This document shows positions 1 to 10,513 of a DNA stretch of 64,000 bases, piece by piece. The stretch is from Channallabes apus (Eukaryota; Chordata; Actinopteri; Siluriformes; Clariidae). The number at the start of each line of letters is the position of its first letter. The first letter of the stretch is position 1. The notes beneath the pieces were generated by a model. It had not been told where the DNA came from and searched no databases. It saw nothing but the letters and a program-made list of their open reading frames with translations. The translations under genes and the position numbers were made by a program. The stretch spans positions 30,169,485 through 30,233,484 of the forward strand of contig CM060106.1 of assembly GCA_030522415.1 (NCBI GenBank). The letters are read 5' to 3'.

Positions 1-28
1 CTTATATTTCGTTGGTTTTTACGCAATT

Positions 29-29
29 T

Positions 30-64
<35 letters not shown>

Positions 65-76
65 ACGAGAGAGAGG
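29..76. repeat. (TG)n microsatellite with GA-rich edge
   Basis: A run of about 15 TG units is followed by a short GCGCACGAGAGAGAGG edge. The left flank (8-30) and the GA-rich right edge both resemble the sequence at 1,006-1,095, so this tract may be half of a local duplication. Confidence 0.9.
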
Positions 77-100
77 ATACTCTGACAAGACTCCAGTGTG

Positions 101-246
101 GCTCCAGTGGCGCAATCGGTTAGCGCGTGACACTTATAAAGCGGTCCAGGTGAAGCAGTGCCGAGTTCGAGTCTCACCTAAAGCACCCAAAGCATTTTAC
201 TGCATATCGCGCTGTGTATGTGACAAATCAAATTTGAATTTGAAAG
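101..246 (+). mobile_element. tRNA-Ile(UAU)-like head fused to a LINE 3' tail (SINE or chimeric retrosequence)
   Basis: Bases 101-184 read like a nuclear tRNA-Ile(UAU) gene. The acceptor 5' strand GCTCCAG, the D arm with GGCGCAATCGGTTAGCGC, an anticodon loop with TTATAA and an intron-like insert are present, followed by a T loop TTCGAGT and CTCACC. About eight bases expected just before the T loop, including the 5' half of the T stem, are missing, and the 3' acceptor strand has two mismatches. It is therefore not a working tRNA gene. Bases 188-246 match the 3' terminus of the minus-strand LINE at 24.5-27.6 kb: AAAGCATTTtACTGCATAT, then GTGTATGTGACaAATcAAATTTG and the (AATTTG)n tail. A tRNA head plus a borrowed LINE tail is the architecture of a SINE; a single template-switch product would look the same. 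Copy number in the genome would decide. Confidence 0.6.
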
Positions 247-539
247 TAAAGCTTAAAATGTAACTTCTGCTTTGGTTTGTTTTCGTTATATTTTTGATGT
301 TTTCGCTGAAAGTCAAATTGGCATAACAAATTGATTAATGGCGCATAATATCTGGAACAAATATCTGTCCATACGGATCAGTGTGTCTTTAGTCATTTAA
401 CCAGCATAATGTCCCACATTAAAGATCTGATGGGGCATCAATCACTTATCACAACGGTGTATAGATGCAGCAGCAGAGACAGATTTAATCCCCATAAACA
501 TTCACACTTGAAAACAAAACTAACAGAACTAAACCGGTC
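247..539. other. No gene seen
   Basis: AT-rich sequence between the tRNA/LINE chimera and the LINE 3' end. There is no open frame with coding character and no recognised repeat. Confidence 0.6.
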
Positions 540-960
540 TTTTTTTCAAGATTCAAGATTCTTTATTTGTCACATGCATAGTTATACAAGTACAACACGC
601 AGTGAAATGTATCCTGAACCGCTCCTACTTTGTGCAAATAACAAGAAACAAAAGAAATAATCTATAAATAGAAATAGAAATAGAGAAAAAAAAAAAAAAA
701 AAAAAAAAGGTGCAAATGTAAACATAATAATAAAGTGTGTATCTGAGCAGGATAAAGGTGTTAGTGCAAGTGATGCTTACAGTCCAGACTAAAGTGCAGT
801 GTGCAGTGTGGAATGTCAGCACAGCAGTGTGTGGGTGAACTGTTACCAGTCCTATGAATGGGAGAGTGGCCCATCATGGTTGAGGAGTCTAATCGCCTGT
901 GGATAAAAACTCCTCCTGAGTCTAGACTGTTAGTGCCTGTTATCACAGGACAGGAATCAC
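540..960 (-). mobile_element. 3' UTR of a 5'-truncated jockey-group LINE
   Basis: Read on the minus strand this is the 3' end of a LINE. It ends in a TTGAATCTTGAA repeat tail at about 545-565, preceded by the 'TCACTGCGTG...TGTGACAAATAAA' block typical of fish Rex1/CR1-like elements. It contains a poly(T/A) tract near 685-708. It resembles the 3' UTR of the element at 24.5-24.95 kb in layout, including the block around 'AGTGCAAGTG' and the segment adjoining the lost RT end at 880-940. No reverse-transcriptase codons remain, so it is a heavily 5'-truncated copy. Confidence 0.6.
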
Positions 961-1612
961 CTACAGGATACTACTGTATTTTACTGCTCATATTTTTTAC
1001 CCTAGTTTCATTTGGTTTTATGCGATTTCATGTATTATTTGTGTGTGTCTGTGTGTGCACAGTGTGTGTGTGTGTGTGAGTGCGAGAGATAGCGGGAGAG
1101 CGCGTGCGCGAGAGAGGGCTTTCATGCTGATTTATCCAAGGTTACTAAAACCTGGCTTACTACCTATAAAGAAAATATTTCAATTTAACTCATGGGTCTC
1201 AATCACAGATGACACGACAAATTATATACTCTGAAACGTTCATTTGAACATTTAAAAATATATACAAAAACACGAATACAAATGTTATCATGGTGTAAAT
1301 TATTAACATTAGGTTAGGTCCTGCCCTTAATTAATTCATATTATAATTACTTTTACATAGTATAGTTACTGGACTGACATGACCAAAAACTAGCTATTTG
1401 ATTTAGCCTTTCTAAAATCAACCCATATATCATTTATAATCAGAAAACATAAAACATATTATGATCTGTTCAATAGCCCATCTGTTTTAATTTAGTTTGT
1501 ATTTTTTATTATTCATAAGACAACCTTTCAGTTTTGTAAATATTTTAGTTATAGTGTGTTAAGTCTTACTTTAGGTTAAACGTTTTTGAGAATTTTACCA
1601 TCCAGCTTAGAT
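961..1612. other. No gene; (GT)n tract and AT-rich DNA
   Basis: Holds an interrupted (GT)n/(TG)n tract at 1,037-1,078 followed by a GA/GC purine-rich edge (1,080-1,115). The rest is unrecognised AT-rich sequence. Confidence 0.6.
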
Positions 1613-1698
1613 AAATGTTATGTCATTGATAAAATCTGGATTAAGGATATTTTATTTTATATATCCTTAATCCAGATTTTATCAATCAATGACATAAC

Positions 1699-1755
<57 letters not shown>
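1613..1755. repeat. Near-perfect inverted repeat (hairpin) abutting (AT)n
   Basis: Arms at 1,613-1,650 and 1,661-1,702 are complementary apart from a 4-base insertion (ATCAATCAAT against ATTGAT). The loop is the ten bases TTTATTTTAT. The right arm runs straight into about 50 bp of (AT)n and then a T run. The structure could extrude as a cruciform. No transposon ends or target duplication are apparent. Confidence 0.85.
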
Positions 1756-1762
<7 letters not shown>

Positions 1763-2559
1763 TTTTAGTTTCCCCCTGAGGGATTGCCACCTTATTGTGG
1801 TCAGGGGGTTTGCGTGCCTCAACACAATTCAGCAAATACAATACTGTTACTATACAGTAAGGCCAGGTAAAAACAGTGCTCGAACATGATGCCCCCCTCC
1901 CCCCACCCCGTGTTGTCTGGTCTAGAACGGCGCTGCCTCTGACCGTCTTTTGTCTTGTAAATGAGTATCCTCACTCACCTTCCAATCCCCCCAGCGCACA
2001 CACTCTGTTTGTACTGTAAACTGTACTGTAACTGTGTTTGCTAGGGCACTTGGTTATACACAGTACTTTAATGTATGGAACACTTACTTAACTTACTGGT
2101 TTGGTTTAAACATCGCTTATTACCTTATTCAGCAAAATAAATTCATTATTAACGTATTGAAGTATTTTAGTTAAGGACAAAAACTGTGCTTGTGTTTAGA
2201 ACTGCTGACCAGCCGAAAACACACACACACCCATCCCCCCGCCAAAAACACACACACAGAGCAATTAACACCATGTCATACTCAGGAGTGGAAGGTCTTT
2301 TGGAGTTCTTAAAACCCAAAACATTTATTTATACTGAGAAAAAATTATTATGGGTCACAATCACAAACACAAATACATATAATCAAGTGTTTAACTGGTT
2401 TCATTTGTTTCTATGATCAATAATAATTATTATTTTCAGCCCAACTCTTTGACTATTTAAAACAAAGTTGTGTCCCATTTTTTGCCCATTGAAGTTGTTG
2501 TTTCAACTAAACAATTTTTAAATACCCAAACAATCCCCCAAAATTAAAACACGCAAAAC
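1756..2559. other. No gene seen
   Basis: Unrecognised sequence with a C-rich stretch at 1,890-1,910 and CA-rich stretches at 2,220-2,260. It lies downstream of the poly(A) signal of the putative minus-strand unit at 2,560-4,010. Confidence 0.5.
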
Positions 2560-4010
2560 ATGACTTTAACAATTCAATTTATTCTTCCAAAACTAGTCAA
2601 AGTTAAAACAGTAATTTATATAAAACAGATGAATACATGTTGTCTTTTTGCTTGAAGTTCATTAAACTACCCGGATACACCAGCTGCTTATAAGTCTCTA
2701 TCTATAGTCCTTTTACATTAAAATATTAATTTTTCAAATATCAAAACTATTAAACATGGAACAGTTGAAGTCTTTTTTCCCCCAAAGTACTGTATCAGAC
2801 ATTTTGCAGTTCTATGTTCAGAATATACAGTAGACCTGATCAAACATCATTCTAAAGCTGTCGGACTGTGACGTCATCCCTCCTACAGCTCCCTCAACAG
2901 CTTGTTCAGGCTCCTCCAGTCCTGTAGCTCCAAAAGTCCAGCCGTCTGACCCCCCAATCCTCCACAGCGGAGCTCTGCTTAAAGACAACAGGAGAATTTA
3001 GTCAAGACAAAGATAAATAAACTTTACAGAACATATAGTTCTAATAAAAATAAAATATATTAATAAACCTATTTACCACAGAGTGTGTAAAATACTGTTT
3101 TGGGGATTCTGTAATGTAAATAAACTGCCTGTGCTAATGTTAACCAGTGAACAGTGTTAGTGTTAACCAGTGAACAGTGTTAGTGTTAACCAGTGAACAG
3201 TGTTAGTGTTAACCAGTGACTGTCTGTATTATCGTCTGCATTAAATTAACCCAGACTTTGCGCTTCTCATACAAATAAGTTAAGCGATACAACACTCGTA
3301 TATGAGCATTAGTTCATCCCTGAAGCCAAACTATAACTTACTGAAGCCCCTCACACACACACACACACCTCCCCCCTCCTCCTCCTTATCTGATAAACAC
3401 TTCTGTGTTGTTATTCAGCTCTTTAACTAAGCGCTCGCGCTACCGCGGAAAGTCCCGGACAAAGTGTGTAAAATATAAACCGGGTTATGAGCGTTACTAG
3501 CTCCTGTACAGCTCCCCTCAGTCTGTGTCCCTCATCAACTGCATCACATTATATTACAGTCACAGAAATAACCTGCAGATTAACTCTTAACCAGAGAATA
3601 AATAAGCGCTGAATTTATCCAGACAACACGCGGTGAGATTCTCTCAGTATTTACAGAGAACACAAACACTCTTCATCGGGTAGTGCAGCTCTTGTAATAG
3701 GGACATTAATAGTATTGTCGAAGCTTGAGCATGTTTTTGAGTTAAAGTGGAGTGACATTGTGAGTGTGTGACACTGACAGTAAGCTGTAATATTAACTCC
3801 AGACTTGGTAAACAGAACATTAAGTTCTGTAAAGTCACATCTGACCGCTGCTGGTGCTGCCAGTGATATGTAAAACAGCCAATAAAAAACTAAACTGGGA
3901 AATAAACTGTAAACTACCCCAAACACATTTTATAAAATAAAACATCACTTACCACGAATAGTCCGTTAAGCCGCCATCTTCATCTCTGTAGTTTGGTAGC
4001 GTCAGTTCGG
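2560..4010 (-). other. Putative two-exon minus-strand transcription unit (unidentified)
   Basis: Exon 1 ends at 3,953 at a consensus donor (exon ...TTCGTG, intron GTAAGTG) and lies in CpG-rich DNA. Exon 2 starts at 2,974 after a pyrimidine-rich acceptor (CTCCTGTTGTCTTTAAGCAG) and runs to an AATAAA signal (complement of 2,578-2,583). Exon 1 carries ATGAAGATGGCGGCT followed directly by an in-frame TAA. After the stop, the same frame continues across the splice for 34 codons: through LRCGGLGGQTAGLLELQDW to a TAG at 2,883-2,885. No AUG lies between the TAA and that end. The unit may be a noncoding RNA, a transcript with a short upstream ORF, or a gene whose start is broken. The protein string matches no family I recognise. 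Splice signals and the poly(A) site are seen directly; transcription is inferred. Confidence 0.4.
3134..3222. repeat. 24-bp minisatellite, about 3.7 copies
   Basis: Tandem copies of a unit containing GTTAACCAGTGAACAGTGTTA. It lies in the intron of the putative unit around it. Confidence 0.9.
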
Positions 4011-4313
4011 CGGGGGTGGAGGCGGGTTGTTAAAATCACGTGATTGCAACTCAGCGCAGCTGGCTTGTTTTAATGTGTTCTTGAGAACGAAGCGCCATCT
4101 AGTGGTGGCACCAGGTAAATGAATAAATAGGGCTTGAATGGGCGTGTTTACTGTGAAATCTTGACACGCCTTTCGGCCAGAAAAGGGAGGGGGGATTACG
4201 GCGTGCAAAGGCCATTCACACGCCATTCACACTTCAGCCACACTGTCGCGGCTATTTGGTGTGGCTCCCACTGTACTTGGTGGCATTAAACTCGAACACC
4301 AGATCGAGAGCTG

Positions 4314-4595
4314 TCAGAAATACGCTGCACTTCCTGTCCGTGCCGTTCCACTTCTCATGAAAAACATCAGAAGGAGGGGGGGGGGATGCGGCGCCGTGGC
4401 CTCCGCGGCGTGCGATCGAGCAGTGACGCCATCAACAGCTGCGCGGAGATCCGTATTCTCCCACCGGAGCTCAGCGACCTCGCGGCGGAGAGAAGCGAGA
4501 TCCCCGGTTAGCTGATTGATTAGCGCCGCATGCTGATCTACAACGTCGCAGAGACTCGCATAATCCGCTGGGTTTACCGCGGAGGGCTCAGTCAT
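4314..4595 (-). pseudogene. Ty3/gypsy-like gag N-terminal fragment
   Basis: The minus-strand frame starts with ATG at 4,595 and reads MTEPSAVNPADYASLCDVV, followed by a helical stretch (VDQHAALINQLTGDLASLRR) and a charged coiled-coil-like segment. A start with 'ADP/NPAD', then 'QHAALI..L...L..L..EV', is the usual beginning of fish Ty3/gypsy Gag. The frame is lost to low-complexity sequence near residue 75 (a G run at 4,376-4,385), and no nucleocapsid finger or pol follows. The surrounding 4,210-4,830 is CpG-rich and may include leader or LTR sequence. A CpG-island exon of a host gene is an alternative, but less likely given the family-like start. Confidence 0.45.
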
Positions 4596-4906
4596 TCTGT
4601 CAAGATGGACTAACCTGAGGTGACCAGAAGACGTAGCTTTAGCGGTTAGCCCAATGTAGCGTGGAGGATAAACCCAAACGCGGAAAGAAGCGGAAGACAA
4701 CGGAACCAACATGTGAGTACTCACGGTTTGCTGAAACGACAGCTGGAGCTGACATGGGCCGAACTCAATGACTGAGCGGTAAGCCATCGTTTGTTTACCT
4801 CTTTTATACAGTACTTCCTGGTTTTGCGCCCGTCTTACTTCCGGGTCCTAGTGCCGGGCGCAGATTGAGTGTGTATGACAATAATGACAAATAACAAGAA
4901 CGCAGA

Positions 4907-4910
<4 letters not shown>

Positions 4911-4975
<65 letters not shown>
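4911..4975. repeat. (CA)n microsatellite, about 32 units
   Basis: Uninterrupted CA dinucleotides; likely polymorphic. Confidence 0.98.
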
Positions 4976-4977
<2 letters not shown>

Positions 4978-4979
4978 TA

Positions 4980-6711
4980 CCAGAAGACAGTTATATTCAT
5001 GACTGAGATTGTTTGCACGGACTGTGTGGGTTCCTTGACTACACCTACGATCAGGTTGCCATGACGATTGCAATATTTATCGTGGGAAAGTGATCGATGT
5101 TGCTGAGGTGGGGAGAGAAAGAGAACAAGGGATCAAGTTGGACAAAGACAAAAGGCAGAATGGTTGGGCAGGTGATAAAGAGCTGGAGCTCAAGCATCTC
5201 TCTCTCTGTGTCCCCAAGCATATGGCCAAGTGAATGACAATCTGTATGCACACACTTTTTAGAGTGTTATCTAAAACGATCACAGTTGGAGGGGGAAGTG
5301 AGAAGGAAAGAAGGACCCTCCCACCTTTTCACTTTTCTTTCCACTTTCTTCAAGCACCATTTAGTGGTGTTAATTGGAAGTTTTTGCCATCTGTCTTTGT
5401 CATGTTGAACTGTCATTACACTCTGGGCCAGATAAAAGAGGGGGTTTTAGTGTTTTATTCTTTTTCTTTCTTTCTTTCTCTTCTTGCACGGATATGTAAC
5501 TCATCTGTTTGTATTGCTGTTACACCCTCAGTGGATTTGCTCCATCCATCCTGATGCCTTACAGTACCTCTGTTTAGAGTTCTCATCACATGGAGACCAC
5601 TCATACATATACACATGCTCATGACTGCTGAGGAAGATCCACAAAGAAACCATGATGATAGCTTTGGACTGCATTTGACACAGACAGGTTTGTCATGATG
5701 CTATATGTCTTCTACTGTTCTGATAGTTTTAAGACTGAAATTGGCATGACATTTTGCATGTTAATTAACGCAAATGAATTTCCTGTTATAAAATAGCATG
5801 AATGACAATTTAGCGCACATACAGTACACAGAAGGGATTCATTATGGTTACACTATCTGGCATCACACAGATAAAGATGGGTTCCCTTTTGAGTTTCTTT
5901 CTCATCTTGTCCCAGGGGTTGTTCCCTCACCATCAATGCCTCTGGCTTGTGCATTAGGAAAAAACTCATAAAGTAATAGAATTTCGGAATGTTCATTGTT
6001 AAAAGGTCTATATAAATAAAATCTAAGTGAAGTGCCTTTATTGTTGAAAGATTCTATGTGTGTTATAATACATGCGCATGTTATTTCTCTTTCCTACTCA
6101 TCCTCTGTCTCACTGTGAAACACTAAATTATTATTATTATTTTCACCATTATTAATTATACAAATGTAGTACATTGTGGACTATATACCTTTTTTACTCA
6201 TTATCCATCTCATCGCACTTTCTCTCTCTCACCTTATCTGTCTCACACTTTCCTCCTTCGCTGATTGATTGTTTCATAAAGCTGTCTGAAGTTGCCCTTT
6301 TGGCATGTCGTTCAGTTTCTGATCTCTTCCCTCCCTCCGCCTTCGTTTTTTTTTTTCTCCTTCTTCTTCTGATTAGTTTGTATTCAGTCTGGCTGCCTGT
6401 GAAATGGGACACAACCAGTGTGTTGGCCAAGCGTTCTAATGGCCAGACTTAATCAAACAGACAAACACGAGCGATGGAAGGAAGCCTGTGACCTTTCCAA
6501 CATGGCATCCTTGCCTCAGCTTTTCAGGAAGATAGTAGCACCCTCTGTTAATGATGCTGATAAATGTGTGTGTATGTGTTCGTGTGTGTGTGTGTGCGTT
6601 CATGCAAGGTTGTGTAATTCCGGTCTCACATTTAAATTTCACCCTTCTTTATTACAGTAGAGTGGTGACTTATGTGTCTTTTTCCACGATTCAGAATCAG
6701 TGTTCAACCTC

Positions 6712-6790
<79 letters not shown>

Positions 6791-8224
6791 TGATGATGAT
6801 AATGATGATGATGATAATCTGATAGGATCGGAATTTTCCCAGATAGATCAGGTCAGGGTTCAAGCACTGCCTAAAAGCGATGCACCATTAGGAGCAAAAC
6901 AGATTTATATGTAAATTTAGATGTATACATTTTGCTTCATTTTACTGTATAAAAAAAAAAAAACACAAAAAAAAATCCTGACATCTCTTTTGCTCTTTTT
7001 TAGCCCTTTCCCACCCACATAGTGCTTGACACTGGAAATATGTTGCTTTTAGTGCTAAAAAATGCTTCTAATTTGAATTCAAAACTCATCGATTCAAGGT
7101 TACCAGGGCAACAAGTCCAGCAACCCATATTATTTACATGATTGATGTTAAAATAAGACACGGACAGCATGAAGCATGGTTAAAAATTAAATGATCAGTC
7201 ATTTGCTGAAGGAGGAAACAGAAAGTAAAAAGGAAGTAAAAAGGAAAGATGTAATAGATTTATACTCAGAATAATACATAAAACCATTAAAACATTTATT
7301 TAAAAAAAAGTTTTTTTCATTTATCTTTTTTTAATGCTCTAACTTACAGCTTGTACAGCTTGGCTCTTACTCCTTAAATAAACTTTCTTATTTCCTGAAC
7401 AACACTAATACCATGACCAGCATTATATCAGACGTCAAGGAATTTCACTATTCTTGTTTTTATTTAATGCTCTGATTTTCTTCATCTTTTCTATATCTTT
7501 ATCTTCCCATCTCTAATGGTCTGTCTACAGTATTACTCTCCCCTGTCCATAATCTCTTATATTCCATTACTGTTATCCTGGACCTTCTATTTTCAGCTCT
7601 TCCATGCAGCTTTTCTATGCATTCTGCATTGTGTTTCTTAAACGATTTCACACACAGCAGAGATATGTCAGGAACAAGGTAAGATTGGATAAAAGGAACC
7701 TTTATCATGGTTTCTCAGATTTGTTGAGATGGATGCAAACATATATTTTTAAGCTGCTCTCGCAAGCATTAACACAATAAAAATGGTTTCAAGACAAATA
7801 AAACAACTGGCATGTTTTTGAATTATTTTGTCACACGTAAGTAGTGTACTATTACACGCACACATTGAATGAGGATTTTATGAAATTCTATTATTTTACC
7901 ATAATGACTTAAAAGAAAGCAAGATAACTAGTCAAGATTAAAGATTACATTTTGTCTTAAAACAACTTCACATTAATGTGTACTACTTCAGTACTTGTTT
8001 TTTCTAATTAATATCTATTGGTACAGGTGTTTGGCTACATTGAGACAAGTATCTTGTTTTAAAGAAGATTATTAAATCTGAAATATAATTGTTTTCGTTT
8101 ACCGCATAACAATGCCCTCTCTGTTTGGACATTTTACATGCCCTCACATCAGACACCTCACATTTACACCACTTCACTCACAATTTACTCCATAATATTA
8201 AAACTATTAACATTAAAACCATCA
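4980..8224. other. No gene; microsatellite-bearing intergenic DNA
   Basis: No coding frame or identifiable transposon was found. It holds (TTTC)n near 5,459-5,480, a CT-rich tract at 6,220-6,260, an interrupted TG tract at 6,566-6,600, a long (GT)n at 6,714-6,780 with a GAGA/(GAT)n edge to 6,815, and short A tracts at 6,949-6,975 and 7,300-7,310. Confidence 0.6.
6714..6780. repeat. (GT)n microsatellite, about 33 units
   Basis: Uninterrupted GT dinucleotides, followed by GAGAGAGA and imperfect (GAT)n to 6,815. Confidence 0.98.
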
Positions 8225-8545
8225 AGGTTTTAGGTTTGCCTTGTGCCACTAGGTTGGCTTACGCTCCACAAGATCTCTGTGGGTGTGCTGTGGTGTCTGG
8301 CACTGGGATGTTAACGGTGGATCCTTTGGGTGCCGTTGGTTGTGGGGTGGGGGCCTCCATCGTTTGGGCTTGTTTGTCCTGTGCATTCCATGGATGCTCA
8401 GTCACATTGGGATCTGGGAAGTTTGGAGGCCTGGTCAACTACCCTGAACTCTTTGCTTCCTGCACGCCATGCATGGAAGGCCGTGGTTCATTGGGTGTTT
8501 TGACACCTTTTTATTGTGGCCAACATTTAAAAAAAAATTGTGCTA
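8225..8545 (-). pseudogene. Tc1-like transposase C-terminal relic
   Basis: The minus strand carries the degraded C-terminal part of a Tc1-family transposase. The segment 8,370-8,470 corresponds to the family's 'VLTWPP.SPDLNPIEHLWD' region (third catalytic D) and 8,240-8,345 to the helix-rich tail after it, now broken by stops. The plus-strand frame of 141 codons over the same DNA is a shadow. No inverted repeat end is seen. It belongs to the same Tc1 subgroup as the relic at 46.05-46.75 kb. Confidence 0.6.
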
Positions 8546-8620
8546 TATAGGCTTTCCTGTTGGATTCCTATGCATAAAGATGAACTTTGGGTTCTCCATA
8601 ATGAATAATATGTAACTCAT

Positions 8621-9116
8621 ATACACTACCAGTTGTCTTCTAATTTCATTATTTTCATTATCATTTTTATTTCTTTCTACATTGTAAAACAATGCTGAAG
8701 GCATCCAAACTATACAACAATGTCTTTTGAATAGGTGAATTTGAGATGTTCTGCTATTATAAGGATCTGTGAATCTTTCATAATGGCTCTAAACTGAGGT
8801 GATGTTAATTGGTGATTTTTGAGGCTGGTAACTCAAAATTAACTTCTCCTCTGCACTTCTCATGAGATGGTCTTTATGAGAGCCAGTTTCATCATGGTGC
8901 TTCATGGGTTTTGCAAATGTACTTGACAATACTGTTCTTATAATAACTTCCAGAACAGCTGACCTTCGCATCTTAAAATAACAACTGACAACTGTTGATG
9001 TTACTGAATTACCTAATGCCATACAGTATGTGTTATTTTATAGTTTTGAAAAAAAAATCCAGCATCTTTCTAGAATGTAGAAAATAAATTCAAACTCTTG
9101 ACTGGTACTGTATATA
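8621..9116 (-). mobile_element. Internally deleted Tc1-like transposon with inverted ends
   Basis: The left end ACACTACCAGT (from about 8,622) pairs with the right end ACTGGTACTGTATA (to 9,116), and both sit in TA-rich flanks as expected for Tc1/mariner. On the minus strand, 9,022-8,789 encodes the start of a Tc1 transposase: MALGNSVTSTVVSCYFKMRR, then the helix-turn-helix region and a KHHDETGSHKD segment corresponding to the family's 'RYKETGSHED' linker. The catalytic DDE domain is absent, so the element is nonautonomous. About 0.5 kb remain of a usual 1.2-1.6 kb. Confidence 0.65.
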
Positions 9117-9961
9117 AAATCACTTACATACAAATATAAAAAAGAATGAATCAAACTCTCTAATCAATTGACTGTTCCTTGCCAAGGTTACAGACATTTT
9201 CAATCAGATCAGATCTGCAGATAGAAAAGTTTTTTTTTTTTTTTTAATGTAATGTTCAGGAAGTTTTATGATGTACTTGGAAGTTATTATCATCTGATGA
9301 AATTCCTCTTCAAAGTTGATAATAGACATTCATACAGCATAACTGCAAGGAGTGATCACTGGGGTCCAAGCACAAGTTTCACAGATGGACCCAAATGAGC
9401 AATTACTAATGATTTGGCCAAACAATTTTCCTTCCTAAATATCTTGTCACCAATGGCTACAGATGATTAATGAACAACATTTTATAATAATCAGTCAGTC
9501 ACCAGAGAGATTAGCGATTTAGTATGAAATCATGCAGTGCATTATCAACCAGGTGTCAGGTAAGGGAGACAATTACCCCTGGCCTCTCCATTTCTTCATC
9601 ATGTTTTTTTCTTCTTTTATTTCTTTTCTATTATCTCCATTCTGTATAATGTGTAGCATTCTTTTGTCTTTCAACACACATATCAAATTAATATACATAC
9701 CGTTTTTCACTCTTAGTCTTCAGAAAATAAAACACATGTAAGAGAGACTATGTAAATGATACTAAGTCTCGAGATTATTCTGGCTGTTTATTGTGACCCT
9801 GGAGCATTCTATAAGTGTCACACAATGCATCAAGTTTCACTGCTTGTGTCACCTTAATCCAGCTTAATCCTGATGAGGTCAAGAATTTAGGTTGATGCAG
9901 TCAGCCAAATTTGTCATCCCAGTTCAATCAGATGTATTAAGATGAATATTTATTTTAAATA

Positions 9962-9992
<31 letters not shown>
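9117..9992. other. No gene seen
   Basis: AT-rich unassigned sequence, with a T run at 9,232-9,246 and an (AT)n tract at 9,969-9,992 immediately before the SINE. Confidence 0.6.
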
Positions 9993-9993
9993 A

Positions 9994-10364
9994 GGCGGCA
10001 CGGTGGTGTAGTGGTTAGCACTGTCGCCTTGCACCGCCAGGGTCTGGGTTCGATTCCCCAGCCAGGCTCGATTCCCGTCTCTGTGTGCATGGAGTTTGCA
10101 TGTTCTCCCCGTGCTTGGTGGGTTTCCTCCGGGTACTCCGGTTTCCTCCCACAGTCCAAAGACATGCAGGTTAGGCTAATTGGCGTTCCCAAATTGACCG
10201 TAGTGTGTGTGAATGTGCGTATGAGTGTGTGCCCTGCGATGGATTGGCACCCTGTCCAGGGTGTACCCCGCCTTGTGCCCTAAGCCTCCTGGTATAGGCT
10301 CCAGGCCCCCCGCGACCCTGAATAGAAGGATAAAGCGGTATAGAAGATGAATGAATGAATGAAT
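9994..10364 (+). mobile_element. tRNA-headed fish SINE, full-length copy
   Basis: It starts GGCGGCACGGTGGTGTAGTGG, with a tRNA-like A box (TAGTGGTTAGCAC) and B box (GGTTCGATTCC). The body has the conserved 'GTTTGCATGTTCTCCCCGTG' and 'TCCCACAGTCCAAAGACATG' blocks, and it ends in (TGAA)n. It sits between two (AT)n tracts (9,969-9,992 and 10,363-10,377). Other copies in the window are at 13,341, 14,504, 31,022, 31,430, 43,412 and 47,651. Confidence 0.9.
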
Positions 10365-10513
10365 ATATATATATATTTGACAAGAAGACATTGATTTTGA
10401 TGAGGCAGTAAGGATGAGCAGATCAGGACAAGGTATCTATATCAATAAACAGAATGACAAACTGTAAGTACAAGACAGACATGAGAGCTAGTTATGCCAG
10501 GAGCAGAACATAT

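Noticed and set aside
101..184. Functional tRNA-Ile gene
   Set aside because: The 5' half of the T stem is missing and the acceptor stem has two mismatches.
3651..3926. 91-codon minus frame starting MFGVVYSLFPSLVFYWLFYI (signal-peptide-like)
   Set aside because: Lies in the intron of the putative unit at 2,560-4,010, has no splice-supported continuation and no family match; a hydrophobic start arises easily in AT-rich DNA.
4314..4787. The full 157-codon minus frame as a gene
   Set aside because: Only the part from the ATG at 4,595 has Gag-like character; the upstream part looks like leader sequence.
5077..5283. Minus frames near 5,051-5,283
   Set aside because: Simple-sequence (Ser/Leu-rich) products of CT/GA tracts.
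8125..8550. 141-codon plus-strand frame
   Set aside because: It overlaps the degraded Tc1 C-terminus on the other strand; its protein has no domain and mirrors repeat sequence.
10011..10283. Frames in the SINE (MVSTVALHRQGLGSIPQPGS... and its repeats at 13,341 and 31,426)
   Set aside because: Repeated because the SINE is repeated; these are not proteins.
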